Position numbers and translations under genes: made by a program
In this document: positions 10,587 to 18,842 of the stretch, piece after piece
How the letters are laid out: each line of letters opens with the position of its first letter
Numbering within the stretch: the stretch's first letter is position 1
Notes under the pieces: model-generated
Seen by the model: the letters and a program-made list of their open reading frames with translations, nothing else
Databases searched by the model: none
What the model was told of the DNA's origin: nothing
NCBI GenBank assembly: GCA_963761475.1
Contig: CAVXGT010000015.1
Span: forward strand, 62,001 to 126,000
Direction of reading: 5' to 3'
Source of the DNA: Ga0077555 sp963761475
GTDB taxonomy: Bacteria > Pseudomonadota > Alphaproteobacteria > Rhizobiales > Hyphomicrobiaceae
Length of the DNA: 64,000 bases

Positions 10587-11380
10587 CGCCACTTGCATCC
10601 GCTCCTGCCGCCACATGGTCGGGCAAGCGGTTCGTGCTTCTCGACATCGACGATACGCTTACGACGGAAGGGCATCTCACGGCCGACAGCTTCGCCTCGC
10701 TGTGGGCTCTACATCGTGCCGGGCTCATCGTCGTTCCCGTGACCGGACGGCCCGCCGGCTGGTGCGATATGATCGCGCGATTCTGGCCCGTCGATGCTGT
10801 CGTGGGCGAGAACGGGGCATTCTATTTCGCCTACCATCACGGCCAGCGCATCATGACCCGCCAGTATGCGGCAGGTGACGAGACCCGGAAGCAAAACCGC
10901 CAGCGCCTCGACGGCTTGGCGGCCCGCATTCTCTCGGAAGTGCCTGGCTCGGCTATCGCCAGCGACCAAGCCTACCGCGAAGCCGACCTCGCTATCGATT
11001 TCTGCGAGGATGTAAGGCCGCTTTCTCGTTCTGCGGTCGACCGCATCGTCGCATTGTTCGAGGAGGCCGGTGCCGTTGCCAAAGTCAGCTCCATCCATGT
11101 GAACGGTTGGTTCGGCAGTCACGACAAGCTCACGACCACCCTGCAATTGTTGCAAGACAGATTTGACTGCCCCTGCGATGCGGCGCGGACCCAAGCCGTA
11201 TTCGTCGGCGACTCGCCGAACGATGGCCCGATGTTCGGCTATTTCGAAGACGCAGTCGGCGTGGCCAACGTCGTGGATCTGGCCGATCGGTGCGCTTCGC
11301 TGCCGCGCTGGGTCACGCGTGCCAAGAGTGGGAGTGGTTTCGTCGAACTCGCCACCGCGATTCTCGCGGCACGATCCTGA
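10583..11380 (+). CDS. HAD-superfamily phosphatase, subclass IIB type
   Basis: 265 aa. The HAD nucleophile motif is LLDIDDTLTTEG near residues 18-29 (first Asp nucleophile, second Asp acid/base), and the C-terminal motif GDSPNDGPMF carries the metal-binding acidic pair. The layout resembles mannosyl-3-phosphoglycerate or sucrose-phosphate phosphatases (HAD-IIB). The ATG overlaps the glpD stop by four bases, so it is co-translated with glpD and probably acts on a phosphorylated three-carbon or related metabolite; the substrate is not determined. It converges on the GlpR-like gene. Confidence 0.8.
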   Translation: MTPLASAPAATWSGKRFVLLDIDDTLTTEGHLTADSFASLWALHRAGLIVVPVTGRPAGWCDMIARFWPVDAVVGENGAFYFAYHHGQRIMTRQYAAGDETRKQNRQRLDGLAARILSEVPGSAIASDQAYREADLAIDFCEDVRPLSRSAVDRIVALFEEAGAVAKVSSIHVNGWFGSHDKLTTTLQLLQDRFDCPCDAARTQAVFVGDSPNDGPMFGYFEDAVGVANVVDLADRCASLPRWVTRAKSGSGFVELATAILAARS

Positions 11381-11397
11381 GGCGGGCAGTGACATAC

Positions 11398-12168
11398 TCA
11401 GTCTTCGGGCAGGACCAGCTCGACGTCGTGCGCTGCAAGGAGGCTGCGGATCATGTCGGGCGGTGGCGCGTCGGTGAAGACGGCATCGACCTCGCGTATG
11501 TCACCGATAAGAACCATGGCCGCGCTATCGAATTTGCTGTGATCGAGGGCAACGTACTTGCGCCGCGAGATGCGCATGGCTGTCGTCGAGACGCCAATAT
11601 CGCGAAAGTCGAAGTCGAGGAGATCGCCTTCGGGGCTGAGCCCGCCGATGCCGAAAATGCCGTAGCCGACGCGGAACCTCTCCAGGAACTCCCGGGTCGC
11701 CTCCCCAGTGGTCGCCTGATCATTGTGGCGTAGGATACCTCCGGCCAGGATCACCTGGAATTCGGAGCGCCGACTGAGGATCGTGGCAACCGAGAGATGG
11801 TTGGTGATGACAGTGAGGTGGCGGTGATTGAGCAGTGCGACGGCAACCGCCTCCATGGTGGTTCCAATGTCGATGAAGACAGTGGCGCCGTCCGGTATGC
11901 GTTGGGCGAGCGCCCGCGCGATGCGCTGTTTCTCGGCGGGGAACTTTCCGCGCCGCCGATCGTAGTCCGTATCGCCCGGGCCGACCGGCAGGCCAGCCCC
12001 GCCATGCACTCTCGTTACAAGGCCGCGGTCGGCGAGTGCCATTATGTCCCGCCTCGCTGTCTGCTCCGAAATCCTGAGGACGCCGGCAAGCTTCGAAATC
12101 GAGGCGAAGCCACGCTCGGTGACGAGGCTCAAAATGAGTTTCTGCCGCTCGGTGACATCGAGTTTCAT
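11398..12168 (-). CDS. glpR: DeoR-family transcriptional repressor, GlpR-like
   Basis: 256 aa when started at the ATG at 12168 (MKLDVTERQKLIL), the standard DeoR beginning; the frame is open 40 codons further upstream but that part has no family likeness. The winged HTH spans about residues 18-45 (ISKLAGVLRISEQTARRDI) and is followed by the DeoR linker VTRVHGGA. The C-terminal sensor domain has the DeoRC sugar-phosphate site pattern (IDIGTTMEAVA, and GIGGLSPEGDLLDFD). G3P is the usual inducer in this subfamily and the genes around it fit, so glpR is a reasonable but context-based name. Confidence 0.8.
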   Translation of the reverse strand: MKLDVTERQKLILSLVTERGFASISKLAGVLRISEQTARRDIMALADRGLVTRVHGGAGLPVGPGDTDYDRRRGKFPAEKQRIARALAQRIPDGATVFIDIGTTMEAVAVALLNHRHLTVITNHLSVATILSRRSEFQVILAGGILRHNDQATTGEATREFLERFRVGYGIFGIGGLSPEGDLLDFDFRDIGVSTTAMRISRRKYVALDHSKFDSAAMVLIGDIREVDAVFTDAPPPDMIRSLLAAHDVELVLPED

Positions 12169-12181
12169 CTGCGGAAGCGGT

Positions 12182-12198
12182 CTCCTGACGCAATGATC
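12182..12198 (-). promoter_or_regulatory. 17-nt element shared with the phosphodiesterase upstream region
   Basis: Minus strand GATCATTGCGTCAGGAG, 13 bases from the GlpR-like start. It matches the element at 7128-7112 in 14 of 17 positions at nearly the same distance from its gene. It may combine an operator and the Shine-Dalgarno. Autoregulation by the GlpR-like protein would explain it, but this is inferred. Confidence 0.3.
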
Positions 12199-12458
12199 GC
12201 GTTCACCACCGGGTTGTGTGAGGGCATACCATTGAAGGTTGAGGGCTGGGAAGAACCCGTAGTGGTGAACAGGCCTGCGGGTCGCCACCGCATGGCCTCG
12301 CCTCGGTGCGGCCGGGGGACAGACCGACCCGCGATCGAGGCCTGTCGACGGCCTCCCGGCCAGGATCGAGCATCGGTTGTAAAGGCTCCCTGCGCTCTAT
12401 CGCAATTGGGCGGACATGGCGCCGCGCCGCACCTGATCCACCCCGGAGTATCATCACC

Positions 12459-13340
12459 ATGCGCCTCGTACTGATCGCTTTGCTGCTCAGCGTCGCTTCA
12501 TTTTCACCCGGTTCGGCCGCCGCCGAGACCCTCGGCGTCGCGCCGACGTTCACCAAGAGGGCCCTCAGCGACGTGGACAATGGCAAGGCCATCACCCGCC
12601 GCATCTGGTCGCCTGGCCTTGACGATGGTTTCGTGCCGCAGGGGCTCAGCTGGTTTGATGGCGTTCTCTACGTGTCCGCCTACCAGAGCCGGGACAAGGC
12701 CATATCAAGGGGGCCATGTCGCCTTTTTCGCCTGGATCCGAATTCTGGTGCCGTCACGGGGTTCCTCGATTTGCCATCCGATTGTGGCCATGCCGGCGGC
12801 GTAGCGCGCGCCGCTGCAGGTCGCTTGTTCGTGGCTGATACGCGTCACCTCTTTCTGGTCACCCTCATGGGCAAGGCAGGCCAGGTGCTGGGGCAGGTCG
12901 AAAGGACAATCAAGCTCAACGGCGATGTCCGCGGCTCGTTTGCCACCGGAGGCGACGGCACCATCTGGCTCGGCAGCTATAAGAAGGACGCGACCGGCCG
13001 CATCTACGAGTTCTCGGTCAAGGATCTTCCTGGCGAGATCGATGAGAGCAAAGCGCTCCGCTCGCTTGAGTTGCCGCTGCGCTCGCAAGGCGCTGCCATC
13101 GACCGCCAGGGGCGATTGTGGGTGTCACAGAGTTCTGGAGGCTTCGGCCGCATCTCGGTTCTCGACGTTACCAGCGGCAAGATTCTCAGGTCATACGGGA
13201 CAGCCCTGGGCGTCGAGGATCTGAGCTTCGATACCCAGGGCGGCCTTTGGACCGTGAGCGAGGCCGGGAGCATGCGGTGGAACGATTGGCATCAATTCTT
13301 CCCCGTCGTCTATCGGCTCGACATCATGCGTCTCGAGTGA
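12459..13340 (+). CDS. Secreted propeller-like protein of unknown function
   Basis: 293 aa starting at ATG 12459, the first start that gives a clear signal peptide (MRLVLIALLLSVASFSPGSAAA). The mature protein has repeated segments with hydrophobic strands and Gly/Asp turns (QGLSWFDGVLYVSAY, GRLFVADTRHL, DGTIWLGSY, QGRLWVSQS, GGLWTVSEAG), the pattern of an NHL/SMP-30-like beta-propeller. No catalytic signature could be named. It stands alone between the GlpR-like gene (divergent) and an anti-sigma-like gene, and a GC-rich hairpin follows its stop. Confidence 0.7.
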   Translation: MRLVLIALLLSVASFSPGSAAAETLGVAPTFTKRALSDVDNGKAITRRIWSPGLDDGFVPQGLSWFDGVLYVSAYQSRDKAISRGPCRLFRLDPNSGAVTGFLDLPSDCGHAGGVARAAAGRLFVADTRHLFLVTLMGKAGQVLGQVERTIKLNGDVRGSFATGGDGTIWLGSYKKDATGRIYEFSVKDLPGEIDESKALRSLELPLRSQGAAIDRQGRLWVSQSSGGFGRISVLDVTSGKILRSYGTALGVEDLSFDTQGGLWTVSEAGSMRWNDWHQFFPVVYRLDIMRLE

Positions 13341-13377
13341 GCAGCCGACGCCTCGCCCTCCCTTCCGACCGGCCCCA

Positions 13378-13394
13378 GCCGGTTTTCAACCGGC
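13378..13394 (+). terminator. Hairpin after the propeller-like gene
   Basis: GCCGGTT (13378-13384) pairs perfectly with AACCGGC (13388-13394) around a 3-nt loop, 37 bases after the stop at 13340. No U-tract follows; instead there is a run of ten C and six A (13399-13414) and a palindrome AAGCCCTAGGGCTT. It could end transcription, but the missing U-tract lowers confidence. Confidence 0.4.
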
Positions 13395-13597
13395 CAAGCC
13401 CCCCCCCCAAAAAAGCCCTAGGGCTTAAGACCTTGGTCCATAGCAATGCAGGCGATGGCAGCTCAGAGTTGCTGGCTCCCAAAGGACATATTCGCAGTTC
13501 GTCATCGAAGTTGCGAATTGGATGCAGATGACGGGCTCGCAGCCAGTCGGTCGATGGCCGGCGCTGCGCAGCGTCGATGGTATTGGGCGGATGCCGC

Positions 13598-14318
13598 ATG
13601 GATAAACTTTCTGATCGAGCGCTGCGAGACTACGTGTCGGGCAACCTCGACGCCGGCATGAGCCGGGTCATAGCCGACAGCGCCGTGTGGGATCATGAAC
13701 TACGCGCCAGGATCCAGGCCTTCCGCGCAGAAGCCGCGAAGCTGGCAGAGGCGTCGCAACACGGTCCCTTGTCGCCGGCATCCTCGGCGCACGGCTCCCC
13801 AGCACGCCGGCTGGGTCCCGGCCCGATCCTTGGCGCAGGCTTTGTCTTCGGGCTACTCGCCTATCATTTGTCTTCCGGGTTTCTGGCGACATCGACGGCC
13901 TCCAGCCAACTGCCGCTCGGGCTGTCGGCGGGGCTCATCGATGGTCGCAATCCGCTGCATACGGCCCTTGAGACGCGCGACGATAGCGACGATCTGGCCT
14001 TCGCTGGCAAGGCCGGCTCGATCAGGCCGCTGTCGACTTTCAGGATTGCCGGACCTCGATACTGTCGCGAGTTCGACGTGTTGTTCCGTGCGGGGGCGGC
14101 CTATTCCGGGTTGGCCTGTCGCGGCCCAAAGGCGGCATGGCGCCTCGAAATCCTGGTGCCTTCGCGCCGCGGGGCCAGCAGCGGCGACAGCTATGCGCCG
14201 GCTTCGAACTCGGGGCGCCGACATGATGGCCGAGGCCGTTGCGGCGCTCAAAACCGAGCCATCGTTGGCGGCGGCGGCAGTTCAAAAACTGATCCAATCG
14301 AAATGGCGCTCACCATGA
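13598..14318 (+). pseudogene. Anti-sigma-factor-like membrane protein, frameshifted near its C-terminus
   Basis: The start MDKLSDRALRDYVSGNLDAG and the single central membrane segment (LGAGFVFGLLAYHLSSGFL is the core) resemble small anti-sigma factors of alphaproteobacteria. The frame used at the start would read on to 14359 with odd sequence, while the next frame gives a typical ending (DMMAEAVAALKTEPS, then QKLIQSKWR) and stops at 14318. Removing one G from the GGGG run at 14212-14215 joins the two parts exactly. So the gene is either truly broken or carries a one-base sequence error. It lies 65 bases before an S8 protease gene, an order often seen as sigma factor, anti-sigma, protease; here no sigma factor gene is present. 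Confidence 0.6.
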
Positions 14319-14383
14319 CGGCTTGGCAATCCGGCGAGGGTCGAGCCGGCATTGCGTGAGAATTGGGCGGACAGGATGAAACG

Positions 14384-16258
14384 ATGAAATTTGCCCACGC
14401 GTATCGCTGTGCTCTTGTGTTTGGCGTCATTGTCACGGCGCCCGTCGCTATAAGCCTTGACGACCAGCAGAACCTCCGTGGCGCCGGGACGGCAGACAGA
14501 GGCCAGCCGGGTTGGTTCGGCCATAGCCTGGTGGTGGCGTCCGCGCATGCACATGGCGGTGGAGGCGGTGGTGGTGGAGGTGGTGGTGGTGGTGGAGGGG
14601 GCGGCAGCGGCGGCGATGGGGATGGCGATGGCGGCGGGTCGGGGTCCGGAGGGAGTGGATCTGGCAGCGGCGGCAGTGGCTCGGGCGGCGGGGGCTCGGG
14701 AAGCAGCGGGTCAGGCAGCGGTAGCTCCGGCGGCAACAGCGGATCGGGTAGCAACAGCGGCTCAGGCAGCAGCAATTCTGGAAGCAGTAATTCCGGCAGC
14801 GGCGGCTCTGGCAAAGGCAGTTCTGGCAAAGGCAGCGGCTCTGCTGCATCTGGCTCCAGTCACAGTGGCCGGGGATCTTCCGCGAGAGGGCGGAGCGGGC
14901 GTGGCAGCAGCGACAGCGCTGTTTCAGGCCGCGGTCGCGGCTCCTCCGCGCGTGGCGGCAGCAGCTCCAGGGGCAGTTCTGCCGCTTCCAATCCCGGCAG
15001 CTCGTCCGGTTCGAATGCCGGCTCGGGTGGCGATCGCGACGCGGCATCGCGGCGGCGGGTGCGGACCAAGACATCGGGGCGCGCAAGGGTGATCGTCGAG
15101 CGCGACCGCAAGCGCCATGAAGCCTTTCATCGCAACGAGATCATCGCTGCCGACCTCAAGCCGGCTGAGCTCGCAGCGGCGCGCGCGCGGGGCTTCCGCG
15201 TGGTAAGTCGAACGCTGCAACGACCGGGCACGCGGAAGACGGTGGTGCGGCTGCGCGCGCCAAGGCGCCTCTCCACGAAGGAAGCCCGCGAAGCGCTGCG
15301 GGCCTTGAACCCGCATGCCACGATCGACGTCAACCACCACTACTACCTGCAGGGTGGCAAGGTATCTGGCTGTGCCGCCAGCGACTGCCAATGGCCGCTG
15401 GCGCTCATGAATTGGCAACAGACCGCGCCAGGCTGCCAGTCAAGTGTGCCGATCGGTCTCCTCGACACGTCCATTGCCAGGTCGGACCTCAATGGGGGCA
15501 AGGGTCGGATCGAAACCGTGCGTCTTGCCCGGAAAGGCACGCGTCCGGCACCAGCCGATCACGGAACTGCGGTGGCCTCGATCATCCTTGGGGCGAAACA
15601 GGGCGATCTGCCCGGCCTTGCCGCCAACGCCTCACTTTTTGCAGCCGACGTCTTCTTCCTCGACGACCGGGGACAACCGGCAACGGACGCGGAAACGATT
15701 GTCGACGCCCTCAACTGGCTCAGCGCCAACGGCGTCCGCCTCGTCAACCTGAGCTTTGCCGGTCCGGCAAACGAGGTGCTATCGGCCGCAATCCGCGACT
15801 TCACAGCCGCCGGCATGGTTTTCGTCGCGGCTGCGGGCAACAACGGCCCTGAAGCTCGGCCGAGTTATCCAGCAGCCGAGCCCGGCGTTATCGCGGTAAC
15901 GGCCGTCGATCAGTGGCAGATGGTCTACAATCGCGCCAACCAGGGCCAGCACATCGCATTGGCGGCGCCAGGCGTCGGTCTGCGCCTGACCGGGATCGGC
16001 GGCCGGCGAACGGTTGTCAGCGGCACATCCTATGCCACGCCCTTCGTCACGGCCGCCCTGGCATCCAATTTCCCGACCGATAGCCAGGTCGTGAGCCGCG
16101 ACACGCTGCTTGACCGGTTCGAGGTCTCGGATCTCGGCGCACCCGGTCACGATCCCATCTTCGGCAGGGGACTTTTGCAGGCTCCGACCGCCTGCCGTGG
16201 CTCGCTGCTGCATGTCAAAGCCACGCATGGAGACGACACCAAGGCGCCGGCACGCTGA
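14384..16258 (+). CDS. S8 (subtilisin-type) serine protease with long Gly/Ser-rich linker
   Basis: 624 aa. A signal peptide-like N-terminus (MKFAHAYRCALVFGVIVTAPVA) is followed by a low-complexity region starting with 17 consecutive glycines near residue 58 and running as Gly/Ser repeats to about residue 235. After a basic stretch and a propeptide-like part, the catalytic domain has the full triad: Asp361 (LLDTS), His393 (DHGTAVAS) and Ser549 (GTSYATP), with the oxyanion Asn expected in AAAGNNGPE. It should be exported and act at or outside the envelope. The start at 14384 was chosen because it begins the signal peptide. Follows the anti-sigma-like gene. Confidence 0.85.
   Translation: MKFAHAYRCALVFGVIVTAPVAISLDDQQNLRGAGTADRGQPGWFGHSLVVASAHAHGGGGGGGGGGGGGGGGGSGGDGDGDGGGSGSGGSGSGSGGSGSGGGGSGSSGSGSGSSGGNSGSGSNSGSGSSNSGSSNSGSGGSGKGSSGKGSGSAASGSSHSGRGSSARGRSGRGSSDSAVSGRGRGSSARGGSSSRGSSAASNPGSSSGSNAGSGGDRDAASRRRVRTKTSGRARVIVERDRKRHEAFHRNEIIAADLKPAELAAARARGFRVVSRTLQRPGTRKTVVRLRAPRRLSTKEAREALRALNPHATIDVNHHYYLQGGKVSGCAASDCQWPLALMNWQQTAPGCQSSVPIGLLDTSIARSDLNGGKGRIETVRLARKGTRPAPADHGTAVASIILGAKQGDLPGLAANASLFAADVFFLDDRGQPATDAETIVDALNWLSANGVRLVNLSFAGPANEVLSAAIRDFTAAGMVFVAAAGNNGPEARPSYPAAEPGVIAVTAVDQWQMVYNRANQGQHIALAAPGVGLRLTGIGGRRTVVSGTSYATPFVTAALASNFPTDSQVVSRDTLLDRFEVSDLGAPGHDPIFGRGLLQAPTACRGSLLHVKATHGDDTKAPAR
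14555..14880 (+). repeat. Low-complexity GGN/GGC-AGC tract encoding the Gly/Ser linker
   Basis: A run of GGT/GGC/GGA codons passes into alternating GGC and AGC codons. It encodes the poly-Gly and Gly/Ser linker of the S8 protease. The codon choice varies, so this is protein-level repetition and not a perfect DNA tandem array. Such tracts are prone to length change by slippage. Confidence 0.8.
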
Positions 16259-16281
16259 CCGGCGATGCGTGCTGCGCGTCG

Positions 16282-17454
16282 TCACAGATCCGCCAGCCGG
16301 GGCAGGACCTCCTTCGAGAACATGGTCAGGTTGTCGACCGTCTCCTCATGGGTGATGTGTCCGCCCTGGGCCATCATCAGCAGATGACCGAAGCCGCCGA
16401 CGTGGTCGTAGAATTCCTTCATCTGGTTGAAGACGTCGTCGGGCGTGCCGGCAAAGCAGATCCCCGCGTCGATGAACTCGTCCACGGAGGCGGTGAACAC
16501 ATCCGCCGGCTTGCCATTGCGCAAGGTCATCGAGCGCATGGCGACGCCCGTGCCGAAGCCTGGTGATCGCAGCGCCTGGGCGTGGGCGGCGGCGGACTGG
16601 TAGCCCGGAGGAAAAGCAAACTGGTCGCCAACTTTGCGCGAGGTGCGGCTGTAGTCGAGCACATGGTTGGCGCGTTCATAGCCTTGCTCGCGTGTGTGGC
16701 CGACGCCGACCATGGCCATGTAGGCGAAGCGGTCGCGCGCAGCCGTGCGCCCTTTGTCGGCAGCACCCTTGCGGTAGGCATCGAATATTGCCGGCGTGCG
16801 CTGGTAGCCGCTATTGAGTACGCCGATGACGTAGCCCTTCTGTCCCCCGACGAAAGCGGATTCGGGACTATTCACCGTGAGCCAAACCGGTGGATGGGGC
16901 TGCTGGTAGGGGCGAGGCCAGACATTCACCTGACGATACTGGTAGTATTTGCCCTCCCAGTTGAACGGGCCGTCGTGGGTGGTCATGGCCTTGAGGATGA
17001 GGTCGTGGGCCTCCCAGAAGCGCTCGACGAGGGTTGCCGGATTTGAATTGGCCGGTGTCACCTCGAAGGGTGCGCCCTTGACGAAGCCCATCTCGACGCG
17101 GCCGCGCGAGATGACGTCGATCATCGCGTACTCTTCGGCCACGCGCACCGCGTCCATGCGGTTGCCGATCGGCATTCCCAGGCACAACAAGCGCACCTTC
17201 TTGGTCTCACGCGCCAGGATCGCCATGGGAATAGTCACCACGGAATCGATGCATGTCGCGGTTGTGTGATGCTCGTTCGTCATGATGTTGATGCCGAGGT
17301 CGTCACACAGCGCCCACTCGTCGAGATAGCGATGGTAGAGGTCGGCCGCGACCTTGGGATCGCAAACGCGGCTCGGAATGACGTTGCGCAGTTGCGAGCC
17401 CAGCTCCTCCCAACCGGGGTGATAGGCCATCTCGGAGAAATGCCACACTTGCAT
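16282..17454 (-). CDS. LLM-class (bacterial luciferase-like) flavin-dependent oxidoreductase
   Basis: 390 aa starting at ATG 17454 (MQVWHFSEMAYHPGWEEL). The luciferase-like TIM-barrel features are visible: an N-terminal region ending in INIMTNEHH, the strand VRLLCLGMPIGNR, EEYAMIDVISRGRVEMGFVKG and the later VWLTVNSPES. Such enzymes use reduced FMN and oxygen to monooxygenate small molecules. It is the last gene of a minus-strand set with an alpha/beta hydrolase 58 bases upstream and aconitase X subunits before that. The reading frame is open far upstream of this start, but that portion overlaps the hydrolase gene in another frame and is not protein-like. Confidence 0.85.
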   Translation of the reverse strand: MQVWHFSEMAYHPGWEELGSQLRNVIPSRVCDPKVAADLYHRYLDEWALCDDLGINIMTNEHHTTATCIDSVVTIPMAILARETKKVRLLCLGMPIGNRMDAVRVAEEYAMIDVISRGRVEMGFVKGAPFEVTPANSNPATLVERFWEAHDLILKAMTTHDGPFNWEGKYYQYRQVNVWPRPYQQPHPPVWLTVNSPESAFVGGQKGYVIGVLNSGYQRTPAIFDAYRKGAADKGRTAARDRFAYMAMVGVGHTREQGYERANHVLDYSRTSRKVGDQFAFPPGYQSAAAHAQALRSPGFGTGVAMRSMTLRNGKPADVFTASVDEFIDAGICFAGTPDDVFNQMKEFYDHVGGFGHLLMMAQGGHITHEETVDNLTMFSKEVLPRLADL

Positions 17455-17512
17455 GGGGACGTATCCTTCAACGGTACAACCGGAACACGGGGAATCGGCG
17501 CCATCGGGGCGA

Positions 17513-18280
17513 TCAGCCGGCAGCGAACGTCTCGATCGTCTGGACCAGCTTTTCGGACTGCTCGATATGGGGATAGTGACCGGCGCCGGGGATCGTAGCG
17601 AAACGAGCCTTGGGCAGGTGATTGGCCAATTTGCGCGCATAATCTGGCGCAGAGAACGTGTCCTGCTCGCCTGCGACGACGAGCGTTGGCAGTTTGACCC
17701 GGTGCAGCCAGCGCTTGAGGCCGGGGTTGTGCAGATAGGGGCGCCAGGCGTAATGCGCCAGGGCCTGGCGCTCGCGCGCGATCGTCTCGAGAGCGGACAA
17801 TTCCAGCTCGGCGTAGCGTGGCGCGTGATGCGCGGGATCGGCGAAGACCGCTGCATAGGCCTCGCGGTCGGGCAGGTAGAAGAGATCGGCGAAATCACGC
17901 TCCTCGCGGCCCGAAAGCTTGACGCCGACGGGACCCGCCAACACCAGTTTCGACATGCGCGCGGTGGCGCGCACGGCCATCTCGAGTGCGATCCAGGCGC
18001 CGAGGGAGGCGCCGACGACGAGCGCGTTGCGGGCGTCGACCTGATCCAGGAGATCGAGATAGAGGTAGGCCAGATCGTCGACGGTGCGGAAATCGTGGGG
18101 GATCGGCCGGGGGCCAAATCCAGGGTGGCGCGGAGCTATGACACGAAAACGGCTGGCGAGGGCGTCGAGATGGGGCTGGGTGCGCTCGAAGAGCTGCTCG
18201 CCGTGGAGGAAGAGAAGCAACGGCCCTGTTCCCGCACAAAAGGCATCGACGGGCGTGCCGCAAACATCGAGCGTTTCCAT
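17513..18280 (-). CDS. Alpha/beta-hydrolase fold protein
   Basis: 255 aa. The oxyanion-hole motif LLFLHGEQ comes early, the nucleophile elbow is GASLG (LVVGASLGAWIALEM), and the late catalytic His is likely in GAGHYPHIE, giving a complete triad pattern. The ATG at 18280 was preferred to a TTG 36 bases upstream. It is encoded between the aconitase X subunits and the luciferase-like monooxygenase on the same strand, so it probably hydrolyses an ester, lactone or C-C bond in the same pathway. No specific substrate can be named. Confidence 0.8.
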   Translation of the reverse strand: METLDVCGTPVDAFCAGTGPLLLFLHGEQLFERTQPHLDALASRFRVIAPRHPGFGPRPIPHDFRTVDDLAYLYLDLLDQVDARNALVVGASLGAWIALEMAVRATARMSKLVLAGPVGVKLSGREERDFADLFYLPDREAYAAVFADPAHHAPRYAELELSALETIARERQALAHYAWRPYLHNPGLKRWLHRVKLPTLVVAGEQDTFSAPDYARKLANHLPKARFATIPGAGHYPHIEQSEKLVQTIETFAAG

Positions 18281-18434
18281 TTCAAATACCCCGGGCCAAT
18301 CCTGACTTACCGACAATCGTAGGCAGGCGGTGAAAGATGGCGCAACCGCTAATGCCGAGACAGCAGACGGCCCTCGACTTCGCGGAGGACGCGGCCGGGT
18401 GCAATGACCGCGCTAGCGTTGGCCGACGCGAGGC

Positions 18435-18842
18435 TCAATCCAGGATTGTCACCACGCCTGCGGCAGGGTCCACCCGCAGGCGCTGGCCGGTGGCAATGAG
18501 CTTCGTCACATCGCCATCCTCGAAGCGATCACACATGGGAAGCTCGGCTAGCGCTGCGCCCTGGATAAGGATGGTGTTGGCGGCGTTGAACAGAATGGCC
18601 TTCGGTACGATGCCGCGGGCCTTCATCTCGTAGAGCATCCAGGCCGTCGCGACGCCGCCCTTGGCCGTGTTCAGCACGAGGATCTTGTCCTTGTAGGACT
18701 GGCCGACGAGCTTGTGCTGGGCGCGCGAGAAGACGCCGTTGATGCGATCGAGATCGTAGCGCGCGGAGAAATTGTCGTCGGCCACCAGTGCGACGCCTTC
18801 GACCACGCTGCCGACGCCGACATGACATTTGAGCGTCTTCAT
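18435..18842 (-). CDS. Aconitase X small (swivel, DUF126) subunit
   Basis: 135 aa. The sequence begins MKTLKCHVGVGSVVEG and has the swivel-domain features of the DUF126 family (DRINGVFSRAQHKLVGQS, AKGGVATAWML, NAANTILIQGAALAELP). It is the separate small subunit that completes the active site of two-subunit aconitase X enzymes. Its ATG shares one base with the stop of the large-subunit gene (TGATG), so the two are made together. Known aconitase X members dehydrate cis-3-hydroxy-L-proline (bacteria) or phosphomevalonate (archaea). Confidence 0.85.
   Translation of the reverse strand: MKTLKCHVGVGSVVEGVALVADDNFSARYDLDRINGVFSRAQHKLVGQSYKDKILVLNTAKGGVATAWMLYEMKARGIVPKAILFNAANTILIQGAALAELPMCDRFEDGDVTKLIATGQRLRVDPAAGVVTILD

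Noticed and set aside
14555..14880. Repetitive GGC/AGC tract as a CRISPR array or DNA satellite
   Set aside because: No regular repeat-spacer unit; it encodes the Gly/Ser linker with varied codons.
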